A stretch of 64,000 bases of DNA from Oscheius dolichura. Its lineage: Eukaryota; Nematoda; Chromadorea; Rhabditida; Rhabditidae. Shown here piece by piece: positions 10,801-24,580 of the stretch. The first letter of the stretch is position 1. The number at the start of each line of letters is the position of its first letter. The DNA lies in NCBI GenBank assembly GCA_932521035.1, contig OW051495.1:7626001-7690000 (forward strand). The letters are read 5' to 3'. Below the pieces are notes generated by a model that did not search any database, had not been told where the DNA came from, and was given only the letters and a program-made list of their open reading frames with translations. A program made the position numbers and the translations under genes.

Positions 10801-13800
10801 CTGAGGAGGGATCACTGAGAGCCTATTATCTCAGGGATCACACAGTGGATCCTTGAACTTTTTTTGATGAGATTTCAACAGGCACATACCACAGTGTAGC
10901 GACCCCAATGGGATAACCATCGTTACGATGTTTCAGTACTAGTGGGTCACTTCCGGAAGCGATAACAAGCCGTGTGATGAGGGGAGAAAGTGACCCGTTG
11001 GTAAACATCAGGTCATCTGTTCTTCTCAAGCACCATACACTAATTGGAACGACGCTTTTCCTCTTCCTTTTCTAACCAAAAAGTAAAACTAAAACTCACT
11101 AAAAATCAGCCTCCAACGGCCATTTAACCCATTTTACACCGGAAACGAAATGATTAGAAAACGATGAAGAAGAGGAGAGCAGTTGTTATTTCAGCTCTCG
11201 GTCCTCTCGCCTCCCTCCTCTATTCCTCCGAATATTTCAAAGGTCAGATTACACCCCGTTCGTTGCCGTCTCTTATCCCTCTTTCCCAATATTCCATGAT
11301 AGCCTTTAATTCGGATTAATTTGACCCCGAATACAATAGAGAGAGTGTGAAATACCCGTGTCTTCCCGCCCTCTGACCTCCTCCTCGCCCTCTCCAAGTA
11401 ATTATCCTCAATTGGGGATAATCGGATTAGAATAAAGAACTAAAGCTATCCAGCGGTGTATGAATGGGGAGCGTTCACATTTCCGTTTTCTTAGAAGACT
11501 CTCCTTCTCTCTTTTGGGTGGAGGGGGAAGAGAAGTGAGGGGGAAAGAGGAGAGGAGCACGACGGGTCAAATCTTTTAGACGACTAGAGTGTTTTTGAAT
11601 GGGGATTAGACGCACGGAAAAAAGGGCACCCAAGGGGAGACTGAAGACGTCTGGCAGAGGAATAGAAGAGAGCTTTTGAATGTCCAAGCCAGTATTTAAC
11701 ACAATTCACGAGTACTTGACCTGCTCCTCTAAACGGTATCGAGACAATTGAGCCCAAGTTTTTGTCAAAAGACCCTGGGCCCTGTTAGCCTTCCCGAATA
11801 ATCAACAAGTTCCCTTCAAGACCCCTAGTGCCTGACAGTTCCTCTCAACTGAAGAAATCCCGACTTTCTCCCAGCCCGTATGACACATCTCTTTCATTCT
11901 TTTCTTTCCCGACTGACCATACCCGATAGATCGCGAGTCCTGTCGTTTTCCCGCCCGAATGACCTTGTACGTCACCAGATCATTTTTCCATTTATAGGTC
12001 CCGTCTCATCCCGTTACATGGATGTTATTCTCTTTCCGTTTCTTCTCAATTTCTCCCCCATGACTCATTCCAAAAACTGATTGCCTCTTCCCGGGTTTTG
12101 ACACTGTACACGTATTCCCCAGGATGAGTCAGGTCGTGATACACACAGACACTCCCGGAACCTAGCCACCCCGATTCCGTTTTAATGTTGAAAATTGACC
12201 GAGGAAGTGACGTTTGTGACGAGAACTTGACGACGATTTAGATTGATATCACGGGTTGAAAGAAAGTCACCTGGAGAGAGAAAAAACTAATTAGGGGAGG
12301 GAGAAAAAGGCGACCTCTGGTTAAGATAGAGAGAGACAAAGAGACTGTTCAACTCCGCTACCCTCACTTATTCAATTCCCCTCTTTTTCTGCTTGTCTAG
12401 TTAATTTAATAGATGATTTTCTGTTTGTAGTTAGCCCCTCACAGCTGCAGCAGAGAGAGGTGGACTTTCAGCACAAAGTCTTTCAAGATTGAGGAACAAA
12501 TGTCAATGCTCTATACCAGGTAGGAGGTCCTATTCAATCACTAACCAAGGGGACTGTACTCAGCCAGAGGAAAGTTCCCAGATAAATTTGACATTTTCCC
12601 AGCGTAACTGTGGCTCCAGTTGCCATTTTTAACAGCCACAGTCCCTCAGTTAAAAGAAATTTCCGCATTTTCCACAGTTCCTCAGCGAGAGTCTCTCACC
12701 TCCATTTTGCATTTTAACAGTCTCCTGGTTTTCCCTGCGAGAGTTTTCTTACCTTCCTACTCATTCTGACTCCATTGAAACACAACAGACAATCATCCAA
12801 AAAGACTCCGGGAGAAATATCTCTCCCCTGGGGGGAATTGGCTGTCTGTTTCTTGAAAAAGAATTCTCTCTCTCCCAGCTGTCCTTTTCTTATCTCTGTT
12901 GCCTTAAACTCTTCCACTTTATAATTTTTTCCATTTCTCCTGGCCTTCTTCTCTCTCTTTAAACAACTTTACTGCAAATTGATGTTGAAATCGAACTGGT
13001 GAGAGCGGCCGGGCGGGAGAGATGGGTTTCGGGTCTCTTGGCTTGGCCGACTCTCTCTCGACCGACAACCACCTCCCGGGTGGAGGTCAACAAAGCACAC
13101 ACATGCCGCTGCCGATGCCGCCTGGCTCATGATCCGATCTCCCCTCCCCAGCGTCTATGTTTAGTTTCGGGGTTCGGCGCCCGTCCTTTCCCATTGTCTC
13201 TTTTTCCGATTTCCTTGTTTAATTCCCTAAAAATTTCACAATTTTAACCTTTAAACTAAACGAGCTCTCGAAAATTAAATAAACCGGGGCTGGGGGAGTA
13301 TAAAATGAGTCAGGGGTTGAACTACTTTCATGGGGGGCTTCGAGAGCCGCCAGAGAGTGGTGGATTCATTAAGAATGGACTAGACTCGACTCGAGGGGAG
13401 GCCTTACTGAGAGTTCTTCTCTTATTTCTGTTCTTAATCTCGAAGATTATGATGTCGTGTTGAGAGCCCGGCGACACTGAGAGCGGGAGACCCTCTCATA
13501 AATAATTCCAATAGATCAAACGGTCAGATATTCCATTCTTCTACATTTTTTTTGCTCTGCGTTGCTCATTGACTCCAGCTGGAAACGGGGGCAGATTTCC
13601 ATCATTTCCTCCTTTTTTCTATATGTTCGGGCGAAAAAACGAGGGTATTTCACGCAAAACGAAAAATGACACCCTTGACGTGCACTTATGGAATTCCTGG
13701 GCGCTGCACCCGTAAAACCTCAGCAGGAGAGAAATATCAAGGGACCACGGCCCAAAATTAAGGGAATTTCAGAGGAGAAGAGGAAATGAAGACTCTGGTC

Positions 13801-15545
13801 AAATGAAGACTTTTCCCCCACTGCCCCGTCTCTCCAAGTATCTCTTTTTTCTCTCTCTACTTCTCCTCCTTCCTTCCTCCATTCCTTCTTTTTTTCGTGT
13901 GCTATATGTGGTGGGAACACACTCTACCACTGGGAAGAGAGAGACGAGAGGAGGAAAGAGAGAAGGGAGGCATCTAATGACATCTGCCTCGAGAGAGGGG
14001 AATAGAGAGAGAAGGGGGGCACCACTGCCGCCTCCTCACACACGTGTTTTTCTATCTGAGTTGTCTCTAGTTCCATGTTTCAGAGCAAAGAACATTTTAC
14101 ACCGCTGTCTAGCCCGTCTTCTTCCTTATTGTTCAAATATTTTTCATTTTAAAGGTCTCCGGACTCCTGTGACTTCAATTTTAATGAAGATCAACACCAA
14201 TTTGAAGTAAAAAACGGGCTAAAGAACCCTTTAAATCACTCTTTGTGCCCTCTTTCTCGACCAGACATCTGCCAATTAAGAAGATTTGGGGAGAATTTTG
14301 AGAAGGGAAGCCCCCGGGATGGCTCCCGGGTTTCTAAGAAGGCTTCAGCTCAAAATTGCTTCAAATGCTTTAAACTAGGCTCCCGCTTTCCTGTGGCTGA
14401 GTATTTAATGTTTTTTTTAAAATAAAAAATGGTTTATTAAAAGTTCTAGAACCTGAATGGTCCTCATTTTCTTGTCAGGGCCCAAAGACTGGGCGCTTCA
14501 GTTCAAATGCTTTGAAATGGCGGGCTTTTCAACTCAACTAAATTAAATAACTGTTTAACCCGAGTATTTAATATCTTCCCTTTCCTTTAAACCGCGTTAA
14601 TATCTACTTAGCCGCTTCCCAGTGGCACCAATGTTCCCCTCGTCCCGAGACCCTTGCCGTTTTCCTAGAACTCCCTATGACCAAGAGAGAGGCATCCTTC
14701 TCCCCCTCTTCCCCTCTAAACAACCTTTAATACTTGGTCAGTCAATTATTTGTCTTTACGTAGGTCCTCTTCCTAATGGGGGGAAATATTTCCGGATGGA
14801 ATTATCAAAGGACTAGGAGTCGGGGGAGAGGGGGAGTCTCGTAATGTCTCCCCCTCTAGATTGGGTGGCAGACGACGGACCCCGCCACTTTGATCTATCC
14901 CCCTCTCGTCTCTCTTTCTCGAGGGGCTTCCATTTTTAATTTCTAGAGGGAGAAAGGAGTTACTAATGACGATAACATTCTGGATGAGACCTAGATTGCT
15001 CTCCTTCCTCTATTTTCTGAAAAACCGCGCCCAATTGAAGTCAGCAAGTCCGGGTATCAAAAGCTCAGAAGGTCTACCCCTAAAAACAATATAATTGCCT
15101 ATATGGGGTCCTTCTGACCTTTTTCCATCTTTCCCTATCAATCACCCCCATTACCGTAACCCTAAAGTTAAACAGGAAGTAAAGAAAAAGGGGTAAGTAC
15201 GGCTATGCACCAATTATCTACCAATTTGAAGCCAAGTATCACCAGGCTAATTGGTCCCAAAAAGCTTCTTTTTCTATTTATTCTCGAGCTCTTTTTATCT
15301 TCTTCTTTCCTCAATCAACAACCAAGGAAATGGTTCATTAATCGTCCGATTTCCTCTTTTACTTCCCCAATCGGGGAATTCTAGATCACTATTGGAGCTC
15401 ATCTTCTAATAGCTTTTTTATAGATTGTTACTATACCCTTTTTTAATGGTACGGTTAGCAAACGGGTTACTGTAAACTTGGAATCAGAGCGGCACGAGCC
15501 TGAATGTCACAGGTCATTATCTGTGGAAGAGAAGCTGTTGCTCTC
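4813..15545. other. gene-poor stretch, no supported genes
   Basis: About 10.7 kb with many short open frames on both strands, none with a recognisable domain or a consistent exon chain. Pyrimidine tracts, hairpins and TATA-like sites are scattered (for example GAGTATAAAATGAG near 13298). One half-arm of the CACCCGTAAAA element is at 13703-13726. A possible first exon at 5126-5173 (MDQKQVERLTKNYSRW, with CCAG two bases before the ATG) has no partner exon that I can find. Confidence 0.5.
13703..13726 (+). mobile_element. solitary arm of the CACCCGTAAAA inverted-repeat element
   Basis: GCTGCACCCGTAAAACCTCA plus GCAG matches one terminal arm of the miniature-element family. No matching opposite arm is found within several hundred bases, so this is a truncated copy. 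Confidence 0.55.
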
Positions 15546-15664
15546 GCTTACGGCCATACCACGTTGAAAGTACGCCATCCCGTCTGATCTGGCAAGTCAA
15601 GCAACGTTGGGCCCGGTTAGTACTTGGATCGGAGACGGCTTGGGAATCCCGGGTGTCGTAAGCT
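15546..15664 (+). rRNA. 5S ribosomal RNA gene
   Basis: The 119 bases begin GCTTACGGCCATACCACGTT and end GGGTGTCGTAAGCT, so the terminal GCTTACG/CGTAAGC stem closes. The internal control region includes AGCAACGTTGGGCCCGGTTA and GTACTTGGATCGGAGACGGC, as in nematode 5S RNA, with a few substitutions relative to the C. elegans sequence as I recall it. A TTTT terminator follows at 15664-15667. Only one copy is seen here, with no spliced-leader RNA next to it, unlike the C. elegans 5S/SL1 tandem array. A dispersed functional gene seems likely; a recent pseudogene cannot be excluded. Confidence 0.93.
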
Positions 15665-17052
15665 TTTGTCATTTTTCGAGTTATTTTTCCCTCTTTCCCA
15701 CTTTCCTATAGTCCCCAAGAATTTCACCCATTTTTTCCTATAACTAATGTTCGGACCTGCCAGTTTCTAGTTCAGTTTCTCGTGGTTGGGATGTTCATTT
15801 TTTCAACTCTGACAGGATGATTGAAAGACATCGGCTTTCCTTGTACGAGAGACCTGCTTTGGGGTCACTGCAGTCCTTTAAAACAAGGGATAGACGCTCA
15901 AAAGAACAGTTTCTGAAGCTCAATCACAGAACTCCACTATTATGCTTCGTTTTGTGGTCAATTCTCGAAATTCTAGCCTCTGGTAAGTCGTGGGCAGTTG
16001 TTTTTCCCGATCTAGACATCCAAATAAGGTCAAAGATCTGTTGTGGGTCTTCATTGGATCAGTCTGGGCCTCCCCTCCATTCAACTTCGAGAGGGTGATC
16101 ATAGCTCACCGATCCAATTTCCTTCTTCATTAGCGGATCTCTTGTTGAACTCCCCCAGTCCAGATCAGTGACTCTGTCTCCTCCCTTTCTCCTTTTCTCC
16201 CCGTCCGGTATAAAAGAGCAAAAATATACGCTTGATTAATAACATTCAACGGTCGGGAGGAGCAGCAGAAAGAGAGGGGGGTTTATTTTCATTAGGTAGT
16301 CTCTGAACGGTGAGAGCACATTTTTTGCGTAGTTTTATTTGAACCTCTGTTCAATCCAATTCCTTCTTGGAACCCCTTCTTGAGGCGGAGAACTTTTGGT
16401 ATTCCCTATTCTCCCCCTGGGCATTATCGCGTTAGATCCAGCTATCCCCCTCCCCACGCTCCCTGACTGCCAGCTGCCGCGTTCACGATCCTTTGAACTG
16501 TTAGTGATCAATTGATTCGGTCACTGTGCGGGCGGCCGCGAGGAGGGCGAACTTGAACCTGCCCAATCCTCTTCTTATTCTAATGGAGCTGTTCTCCCTT
16601 TCTATTCCATTTTCCTATTCCATTTCTTTAAAGTTACACTATTAGGATTACTGTAACCCTTTTTACTTCTCAGCTGGTACTTCGAAACTCGAAGAAAACT
16701 GAAAGAAAATTGGCTAAAAGTGAAACGGCTGTTTTCGACCCGTATTCCCATTTTTCTTCGCTTTCTCGCCAAAAGAAGGCTGAACAGGATACTGTAACCC
16801 GTTTTTTATGGGCAAAATGTGAAAATTAGGTAAAAATTGATTAAAAGTACATGAATATCAATCACCGCCCCCATGTCTCATCATTTTCATCGCCGTGTCC
16901 CGTTTGATATCAACATTCCACAACCGTTCGCGCAGTGTGAATTTCATGTACGCCGGCTTTTTTTCCTACTGCTCACCCGAATGGGGTTAGTTGGGCCTTT
17001 AAACGGTTGTTTCCTCATCATAAAACGACCACAAAATAACAAAGAATCAAAG

Positions 17053-17078
17053 AATTGTTCACTTTTTAGTGAACAATT
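17053..17078. other. perfect 10-bp-stem hairpin
   Basis: ATTGTTCACT, then about five T bases, then AGTGAACAAT: a near-perfect palindrome. Function unknown. Confidence 0.5.
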
Positions 17079-17521
17079 GTGAAATATGCTTATTGACCTG
17101 AAATTCAGAGTCCGTTTCAAAAGGATCAAGTATCCGTGCCCCAACGTTAATTTTCTCATTTTTTTTCAATACCGCTCAACACAGTGTTCTCAGTTAAATA
17201 ATTCCCCCTATTTCCCTGTTACACCCTGTGAATTCTGCAAATTGGCTGTCCTTTTTCTTTCTCTGTTGATCTGCTGCTAGCCAGAGTTAGCCGAAGAACC
17301 TAACCCAATTCGCCAAAACACCTGTCCACCAGAAAATGACGAGAGAGAGAGAGAGGTCTTTCTTTCGTCTCTCTCTGCCCAATTTGCGATTAGAAATCAT
17401 ACGTCGTCACACTTTGTGACTCTCTCTCTGTTCTCCTTTTTTTCTGGGAATCACACTTTGTCCCCTTAAAGTGTTGTCAGTTACGGTGGGGTCTCCTCCT
17501 CAAGATCTTTGGGGTTTTGGC

Positions 17522-17612
17522 GCCGCACCCGTAAAATCTCGGCAGCAGCAAGACTTTCTAAATTTGCTCTTCCAGATTACAGTCTTCTTTGCTGCCGAGG
17601 TTTTACGGGGTT
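17522..17612. mobile_element. miniature inverted-repeat element, short form
   Basis: The left arm GCACCCGTAAAATCTCGGCA (17525 onward) and the right arm GCTGCCGAGGTTTTACGGGG (17591-17610) are inverted repeats of the family seen at 24581, 25700 and elsewhere. The interior of about 45 bases is unrelated to the long-form copies. Confidence 0.7.
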
Positions 17613-20141
17613 TTTTTATTCCCATCTCTCTATATCCTGCTTACTCATAGGTTGTTTTGTCTTGTGTTCTCCCTCCCTTCTGCAGCGGGAGATGGCGGTC
17701 ATTTGAATGGATTAAGCTCGTAAGAGAGGCAAAAAAGAGATAATTCTGCGAAAAGATGAAGTCCGCGCCGTCCGCCTGACAGAAGAAAGCACAAAATAAT
17801 AATAATAGACATATTTTTCGGGGAATTTTCGAGAGTTTTTTATATTTATTCCCGCTTCATTAGTTCCGTTTATCCCTTCCTTTCTTTCCGTCCCCTTCGC
17901 TTCGTTTTGTTTGAGCTCTCTGCACAGATATAATTGGATCACGTCATCTTTTACCGGCGGGGGTCTTTCTCCCCCTCCCTCTCTCCCCCGGGTCCGGCTA
18001 CTCTAACCCGGGGGACGGCAAAAAAGGTATCAAATAACCCCGGATGGGGGAGGAATGCACAAACATACGCGGCATGGAAGTAAAGAGAAAGAGAGACTTT
18101 AAAAAAGGACACAACCTTCCCGGGGGGAAATCTGACGCTCAGATTCCTTGGATCCCGCGAAAGCGTGCGTTTGAATCTCCCAATCTTGCTTATCGCGCTT
18201 TCTTCGAATGTTTCATCTTTTCACCTCATTTCTTCGAATTTTTTAAATTAAAAACTACTTCTGTATATAAAGCAGACTTTAAAAATACAGAAAATCACAA
18301 AGAATTAGGTATTTGAAGCCTGAAAAGCGAAAATTTTGAAAGCGCGCCGACTAGTCTACAGTGTATATAACGCAAAAGTAATTCGGCCTAACTGATTTCC
18401 TGCGCTCTTAAGTCAAATTTAAGCGTCCCTCCTATCTTTGTTGTTGTTCCAACTTCCCTTCCCAATTAATTGTATCGTTAATTAGCAAATTCATCCATTT
18501 CAAAAGAAGACGTGTTCAAACAATGAGCAGATGACCTCTCCGAGAAGTTGTTGATCAGCAGCGGCTCTCTCTAATACGAACAGAGAATATGTATCGTATT
18601 GTTGTCCTTCATTCCGTTCTAGACAGCTCTCCCCCTTTCTCTTTCTCCCGTTCCAATTTAGCCAATTTCCGTGTGACTTTTTCATTCTTCTGAGAATATA
18701 TTCCAACGTGTATTTACGCTTTTCCCTGCCGTCATTTTGCAGCTGCAAAACTATAATTTGATAAAAAATCACATCAAAAGTGAAAGGTTATGGGGGTAAA
18801 AAGGGAACTATGTAGTCTCTTTTTGCTCACGTTTATATTTTACTCTACTATCCACACCCTTTAAAATCGGTATGTTGTAAGCTTTTTGTTTGTGAGCCAA
18901 CCTGTCTCACCCCAATAAAACGTCACGTAGCAGTCGTTGGGTAGCAGATAAGAATGCCATTGTGGGCTATCTTCCCCAGGAATTCTGTATCGTTCGATTC
19001 TTGACTTCTCCCCTCCAATTTTCAATCCTTCCCCATAAAATTAAGAATTACTTCAATATTTGTTGCCATAACGTATTTCTAATTCCCATTCCACACATCC
19101 TCGTGGCTCGTTGCTCTTTAAAATTGGAAGTTGTGGATTAAAGATTATTGTAGAAATATTACACTTAACACTCATCAATAGATGAACTGCTACCAACCTA
19201 AATTAAACCTATGCGTTTCGTTCGAAACAGTTTTTTGATTTCCTAAGGCTTTGGGCAGTTTCGTTAAATCTTGAAATTCGAGTAAAATCTCGAAGAATTT
19301 CTGTCATAAGCTCCTGTTCAATTCCGAAAGGCCCCAAGCATCCATCGCTGGCCAGACGGTTTCAAGTTCTCGATCAGTAGTGGGCGTACCTAGTAGCCAG
19401 TTATTTTCTCCCTAAAATGACTGAAAAATGGGGAAAGGTCGTTTTTATGCCTTGTGACGCCCTCAGTTCTCATGAATTCTTCACCCTTCCAGCTGTTTTT
19501 GTTTTGTTTCCCTCCTTTTCCCGCCTGATCCAAAAACAGATTACTTCCTCTTCGCCGCCATTCCAGATCACCCAGAGGTGTTATTTCCCCCTCTCTTCAG
19601 GCTCTCTCTCCATTTCCAATGAGTCTAGAGACCCGTATATTTTGACATATCCCATCCCCTCGAAGGGTTCAGCTCATCCGGTCTAGACTTATCCGGTCTA
19701 GACTTGACCGGAATTAAAATTAAAAGTGTACGACTTCTCCGATTTCTCGTCCTTCTCACCCCGGATTTTTTTCAATATTTCTAAATGCCTCCGACCCATA
19801 ACAGTGTAGCCGGATTAACGGGCTAAGATTTCAAACACAGTTGATCCGGCGGCCGTGGGGCGATTAGGCTTTGCCAAGAGTTTCGCGCGTTCTTCTCGCC
19901 GCTGCTGCTTCGCCTCCTATATTGCTCTCCACCCGGCTCTGAAAAAGTCCTCGACAACATCTTTTCCATCCTCCAGTTCTATTGCTGCTGCTTTGGGCTC
20001 TTCTCGCCGTTTCTAACCGACAAAATATTCGAGAATTCTATTAAAATTCCTAAGATTTTTCTATGTGGGAACATGGGACCAGTACTCATTATGCGGGCTC
20101 GAAAACAGTAAGTTCACTTTCTATTTTCTCTCCTTGAATTA

Positions 20142-20397
20142 AAGGACCCCTGAGGGACCTGCCGCCGAGTGCCCTCGTAAGCGTCGGCACGCATTTGTAT
20201 TTTGAATCGTTTTAGCTCGATTTTTCATTTTCAAGGGCTAATTTGATGTTGTTTTTTATAAATAAATGAAAGCACGGCAATAAATTACTAGAAAAATAGG
20301 TAAAAATAAGAAGAAATAGACTAAAACGGAAGGCGCGTTCAAAATTCAAATGCTCCCTGACGCTTATGAGAGCACTCGGCGGCAGGCCCCTTAAGGT
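20142..20397. mobile_element. second inverted-repeat element family, about 255 bp
   Basis: The left arm (20152-20209, containing CCTGCCGCCGAGTGC and GTAAGCGTC) is repeated in inverted orientation at 20332-20394 (containing GCACTCGGCGGCAGG and GACGCTTAT), with roughly 80 percent or better identity over about 55 bases. The interior is AT-rich with no open frame, so this looks like a non-autonomous element. The arms differ from the CACCCGTAAAA family. Confidence 0.65.
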
Positions 20398-23060
20398 TCC
20401 TAAAATGTTAAAATAAGGCCAAAAGAAGTGTATAATATTAAACTGTGATCTTTCGCTTCTTGTTCCTGTTTCGTACAAGGTTGAGACTCCTCCTTCCCGT
20501 ATCACATGACCCGCCCGAATACAGTTAGCGCACCAGGTTCAACTTTTTGTCTGTATCCTGCTGCCTCGCTCCTATTTCTTTAGCTAGTTATTAGGTTTTT
20601 TTTCTTGCTGAGGAACTTTGGAATTCATGCTATATGTCTGGAGTGGTACTGTAGGAAGCCAATCGGCGGCCATGGAGCCCTTCTGGTAGGTCTATAGGAG
20701 CACAGGCTTCTTATTTGGAACTGCCAACTTCCTGGCACTACTGCCAGAGTTGTTTCCTTTAATCCACAGGGATCTATGGGTAACTCTGATCCCAATCCCT
20801 TGGGTTAATAGTTGGAAGCCTTATAAAACCCACTTTGACAACTTTCAGCCACTGTTCGTCAAATATTAAAGGTCTCGCAGTGAATTATTTCATTTGAAGC
20901 AATCCAGGCTCTTTTCTTGCCTTTTTTACCAGCCGTGTAAATACAGCACCATTTGCACAATTTCAATTTGAAGCAGTTGCATTCTATCATTCCTTGTTTT
21001 TCTGTTAAATATAGACATTCCTCCGAGATTTCTTCCATTTATAGCTGCTCATGTTCACATTTCCTCTGCCTTCCTTTCCTCGTACTGAGATGTATTTCCT
21101 TTTCTGCCATGTTCCCCCATTTCCTGTTGATGTTCGCTACCTCGAAACACATCGTTCCTGCAACAACTTTCTTCTTTCCTTCCAACATTACTGTGTTTTG
21201 CCCTTTTAGACCTCTCTCTCCTCTCGCTCTCCCACATTCTATTGAAATAGTTAGTTTCCGCCGGTAGAGCTCTCACTCTCTCGGGGTGTTCATACGTCAA
21301 TCGGTGGGAGAGAAATGTAAGAGAGAAGTCAAAATATCCTCTCACACCCACACACAAATTTCCGCCAGAAAACAGAACTAAAACAGGGGAGAGGGATGTT
21401 TTTCGATCAGCACCAGATAGATAAGCTACTTTTCTTTCTTTCCAATAATTCTCAAAATCTGTTGAGCAAAAAGATCAGAAATGGAAGAGGATCTTATAGA
21501 GAAATTTGGGTGTTCTGTGGACTATTTGGCCTCTTGTTTGTTTCGCAGTGATCTGTTCGCTCTCTCATCTACTGGACTCATAACATACACGTCATAATCA
21601 TCTGCTTTTCCTCTTCTCTTGATATTCCCTCAAAACCCAGGAGGAGGCGAGAGCCGACAGAGAAATGAGCCTGTTCATAAGGAAATTAGAAGCGAAAGAA
21701 CACCCAAAAAGGATAATTGATGCGATCATTGGCGTGGGCTATCCGGGGCTGGGGCCTTATCCAAGAGATCCAATAGAGGCCCTGGGCCCTGCAGCGGCTG
21801 CAATTCCTGATGCGACACACAGTTTACAACCCTACCGAGCCCTTAATGATTCACTCTCTCTGTGCTTATCTCTCCGACTTTCTCTCTCCTGCTCTTGTAA
21901 TCCTGCCTTTCGTTTTGCGTCGGTGCGCCTTCGTTCCCCCGATTGTATTTCTTTATCACTGTTCGTCTTTTGATTAGAATAGGGCGCAATGGGCGACAGC
22001 TTACTTTTAGGCAGACAGGACTGCGCTGCCCTCCAACTCAGGCAAGTCTAGCCTTTATTCCGGGTTTCTAGAGAAAGATACCGTATCAACAGCATTGGTA
22101 GAAGGAAATAGACATCCCCATCTCCCCCTTTCTAGTCGTGAAGACCGTCTTTCCCACACTGATACGAGGTATCTCACATGGATTTCGTGGCCAAACGCTG
22201 TGTTGTCCAAAAAGAAAGGGATTGAAATTCCATGTGGTAAATCTCCCCGATTGTTGTTTTTGCAAATACAAAATAGGAAACAAGGCCTTCTTATCCTAGA
22301 ACTATGAGCATAGAAACATTCTGGTCTAACCGGGGTTCAAGCCAATTTTTACCGGTTTTGAAGATCACATCACTGTTTTCTTTAAAAGAAGATAGTAACC
22401 ACTCAAATTAAATGGAACAAGGGTCCTGGAGCGATTAAATCCGAAAAGTGCACCTCTTGTAGGACCTGAATAACCTTTGACTCCTCCAGAATGATCCCCG
22501 CCCGGGACTCCTTCCGCTCTTTTATTCTCATGGCCCATTTCTCCCCGTTGAGGATGTACTGCCCTTCTTTTACCGCTCTCCTCCATCCCCGCTAGACATT
22601 CCAGCTCAATCTCCATCCATTCCACTTCCTCCTCCCGTTTCTTCCTTGACCTTTCGAACAGCCGTTTGAACAGCTTAATCAGCTAGTCTTCTACGCATTT
22701 CCCCGGTGTGTAAATTTTTGATAAGAGAGAAACGAACACACTTCACACTTCGGTCTCAATTGGAAAAAGACAAAAAACTGATGAATTGATGGGCGTAAAC
22801 TTTCGCGCTGCTTTTATCCTGTCCAGCCCGGTTGTGACCTACTATTGAGAGAGAAGGAGAGAGAACGCAGCATCTCCTCCCCAGTCCTGCGTGTGCGTAA
22901 AAATCGTAGTGAATTCTCTCTTTCTTTGGGGATGATAAGCCCCCTGCCCTGTGTCCCACGACAGTAAAGAAATCGATCAAATCATTCTTCTTTCCGCCTT
23001 GTTACGGATATTCCTTTCCCGTTCCCCTTACTTTCCAACTGGTATAGCGTCGCAATTTTT

Positions 23061-23794
23061 GCCACAGTTAGACAAACTTTCTCCAATGACTATTGGATAG
23101 CTCCATATTTCCCTCTGTCACAGTTTTTTCCTTTCCACAGTTAGACAGCTCCAAATGCATACTTTCCTTTCCAAAATGTCTCCACCTCCGCCACAGTTAG
23201 ACAGCCAACTGGGCTCTAGGTCCCTCCACGCTAGAATAACACATTCAAATATTTACCTCTGCCCCTGCCCCCGTTGTATAACTTTAATGAACAATTAGCC
23301 GGCAATTATCCTCCAATAAAATTCTCTCTCAACTCGCATAAATCTCGAAAATCAACTTTGCCTACGACAATAATGAAATATTCAGCTACCCGTTTTGAGT
23401 CCCCCCTAATTATCGGAAACACACTCCCGGCTGGCCCGATGGTGGACTTTTAAATTAATGTTACAAAACAATTTTAACAGCACCTGCTGAGCACAGCGAG
23501 AGAGAGAGAGACATACGTAATATTCACAAGGGGAGCAGGGGGTACCCAGACTCGAGCTGTTCGGCCTTTGGTGATCTCCTTCTCCTACTCTAGCTAAACT
23601 AGTTAAAAATTCAAAAAGATTCATTTCCCCGCCAAAACTACATATATTTTGAGGGGGCGGCGGTGGCGAGAAAGGGGGCCGACCCTTCGACCCACTTTTG
23701 TAGCAAAAAATAAAAGTTGACCCCGTTTTTGGAGCATTTTCCTATTCTAAATGGGCCATAATGTAGCTAGTTCTCTCTGCCACAGTTAGACAGC
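23061..23794 (+). repeat. dispersed motif CCACAGTTAGACAGC
   Basis: The motif, or all but its last bases, occurs at about 23062, 23135, 23191 and 23780 on the plus strand. Reverse-complement copies are at about 24231 and 25161. It lies upstream of and just inside the BED/hAT gene. Confidence 0.5.
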
Positions 23795-24580
23795 TCTGAC
23801 ACACAGAATAGTAGCGGCGATATTTCGACTTCCTGACTGAATCTGGCCATTTTCGTCAGATATGTTCAAAAACAAATAGAGAAGAATCCCCTTATTGACG
23901 TCTCGTTACCGTAGCCTTCCTGATATCTGTCTCTGGACCACAGCTATACCATATTATAGTTAAAAACAAGGGAAACCCCCGAGCAGCGGCTCATTATAAC
24001 ATTCCCCGTCCTTCCACTTCCTCCTCCCCCGTGATAAGTTTGTATTCACTTATACGGTAGTAATCCTCGTGATACTTTCACATCCAAACCAAACGAATTC
24101 TGAGAAAATAGCCTCAATTTATTGTTTATGGTTAAAAGGGCAAAGGGTGTTATGCTCCGAGTCTGTCCTCCCCGTTTCCATCCTCGACCTCTGCACGTTC
24201 TGTACAGTTGGGGCTTCTGTATCTTTAGACAGCTGTCTAACTGTGTTCAAAAATCACGATTTTCTGTTCTAGACCTCCCAGACAGTTATCGTAATCCCCT
24301 TTTCCCTTTAATCCAGATAGAGGAAAAGCAATCTCATACCTTTTTGTCCATCCGCGTCTATCCTCCTCTTCCGGCAGGTCCTAATGAGCTAGAGGTAATT
24401 GAAGACGTGATTTTTCTGCTCTGAGAACTAGTCTCTCATTCACGGGGAGGGGGTATCTCAATTTCCAACACCCTTTTGGGCTTTTGCTCTTGAAGCTCAG
24501 GATGTGCGCGCCTACTCCTGGCAAATATTCTCCGCTGTCTTTCTTTCAGGCTTTGGGACGGATCTGGCTCATTTTCCTTT

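Larger units (their letters stand above)
15668..24580. other. gene-poor stretch, no supported genes
   Basis: About 9 kb with no exon chain I can support. It contains inverted-repeat elements (listed separately), a TATA-like GTATAAAAGAG at about 16208, a 10-bp-stem hairpin at 17053-17078, and the repeated CCACAGTTAGACAGC motif between 23061 and 23794. Given the 15-kb gene that starts at 24979, part of this region may be its upstream control region. That is inference. Confidence 0.45.

Noticed and set aside
15826-15835. TGAAAGACAT, the first ten bases of nematode miR-71
   Set aside because: The following bases do not match and no hairpin encloses it; a chance 10-mer.
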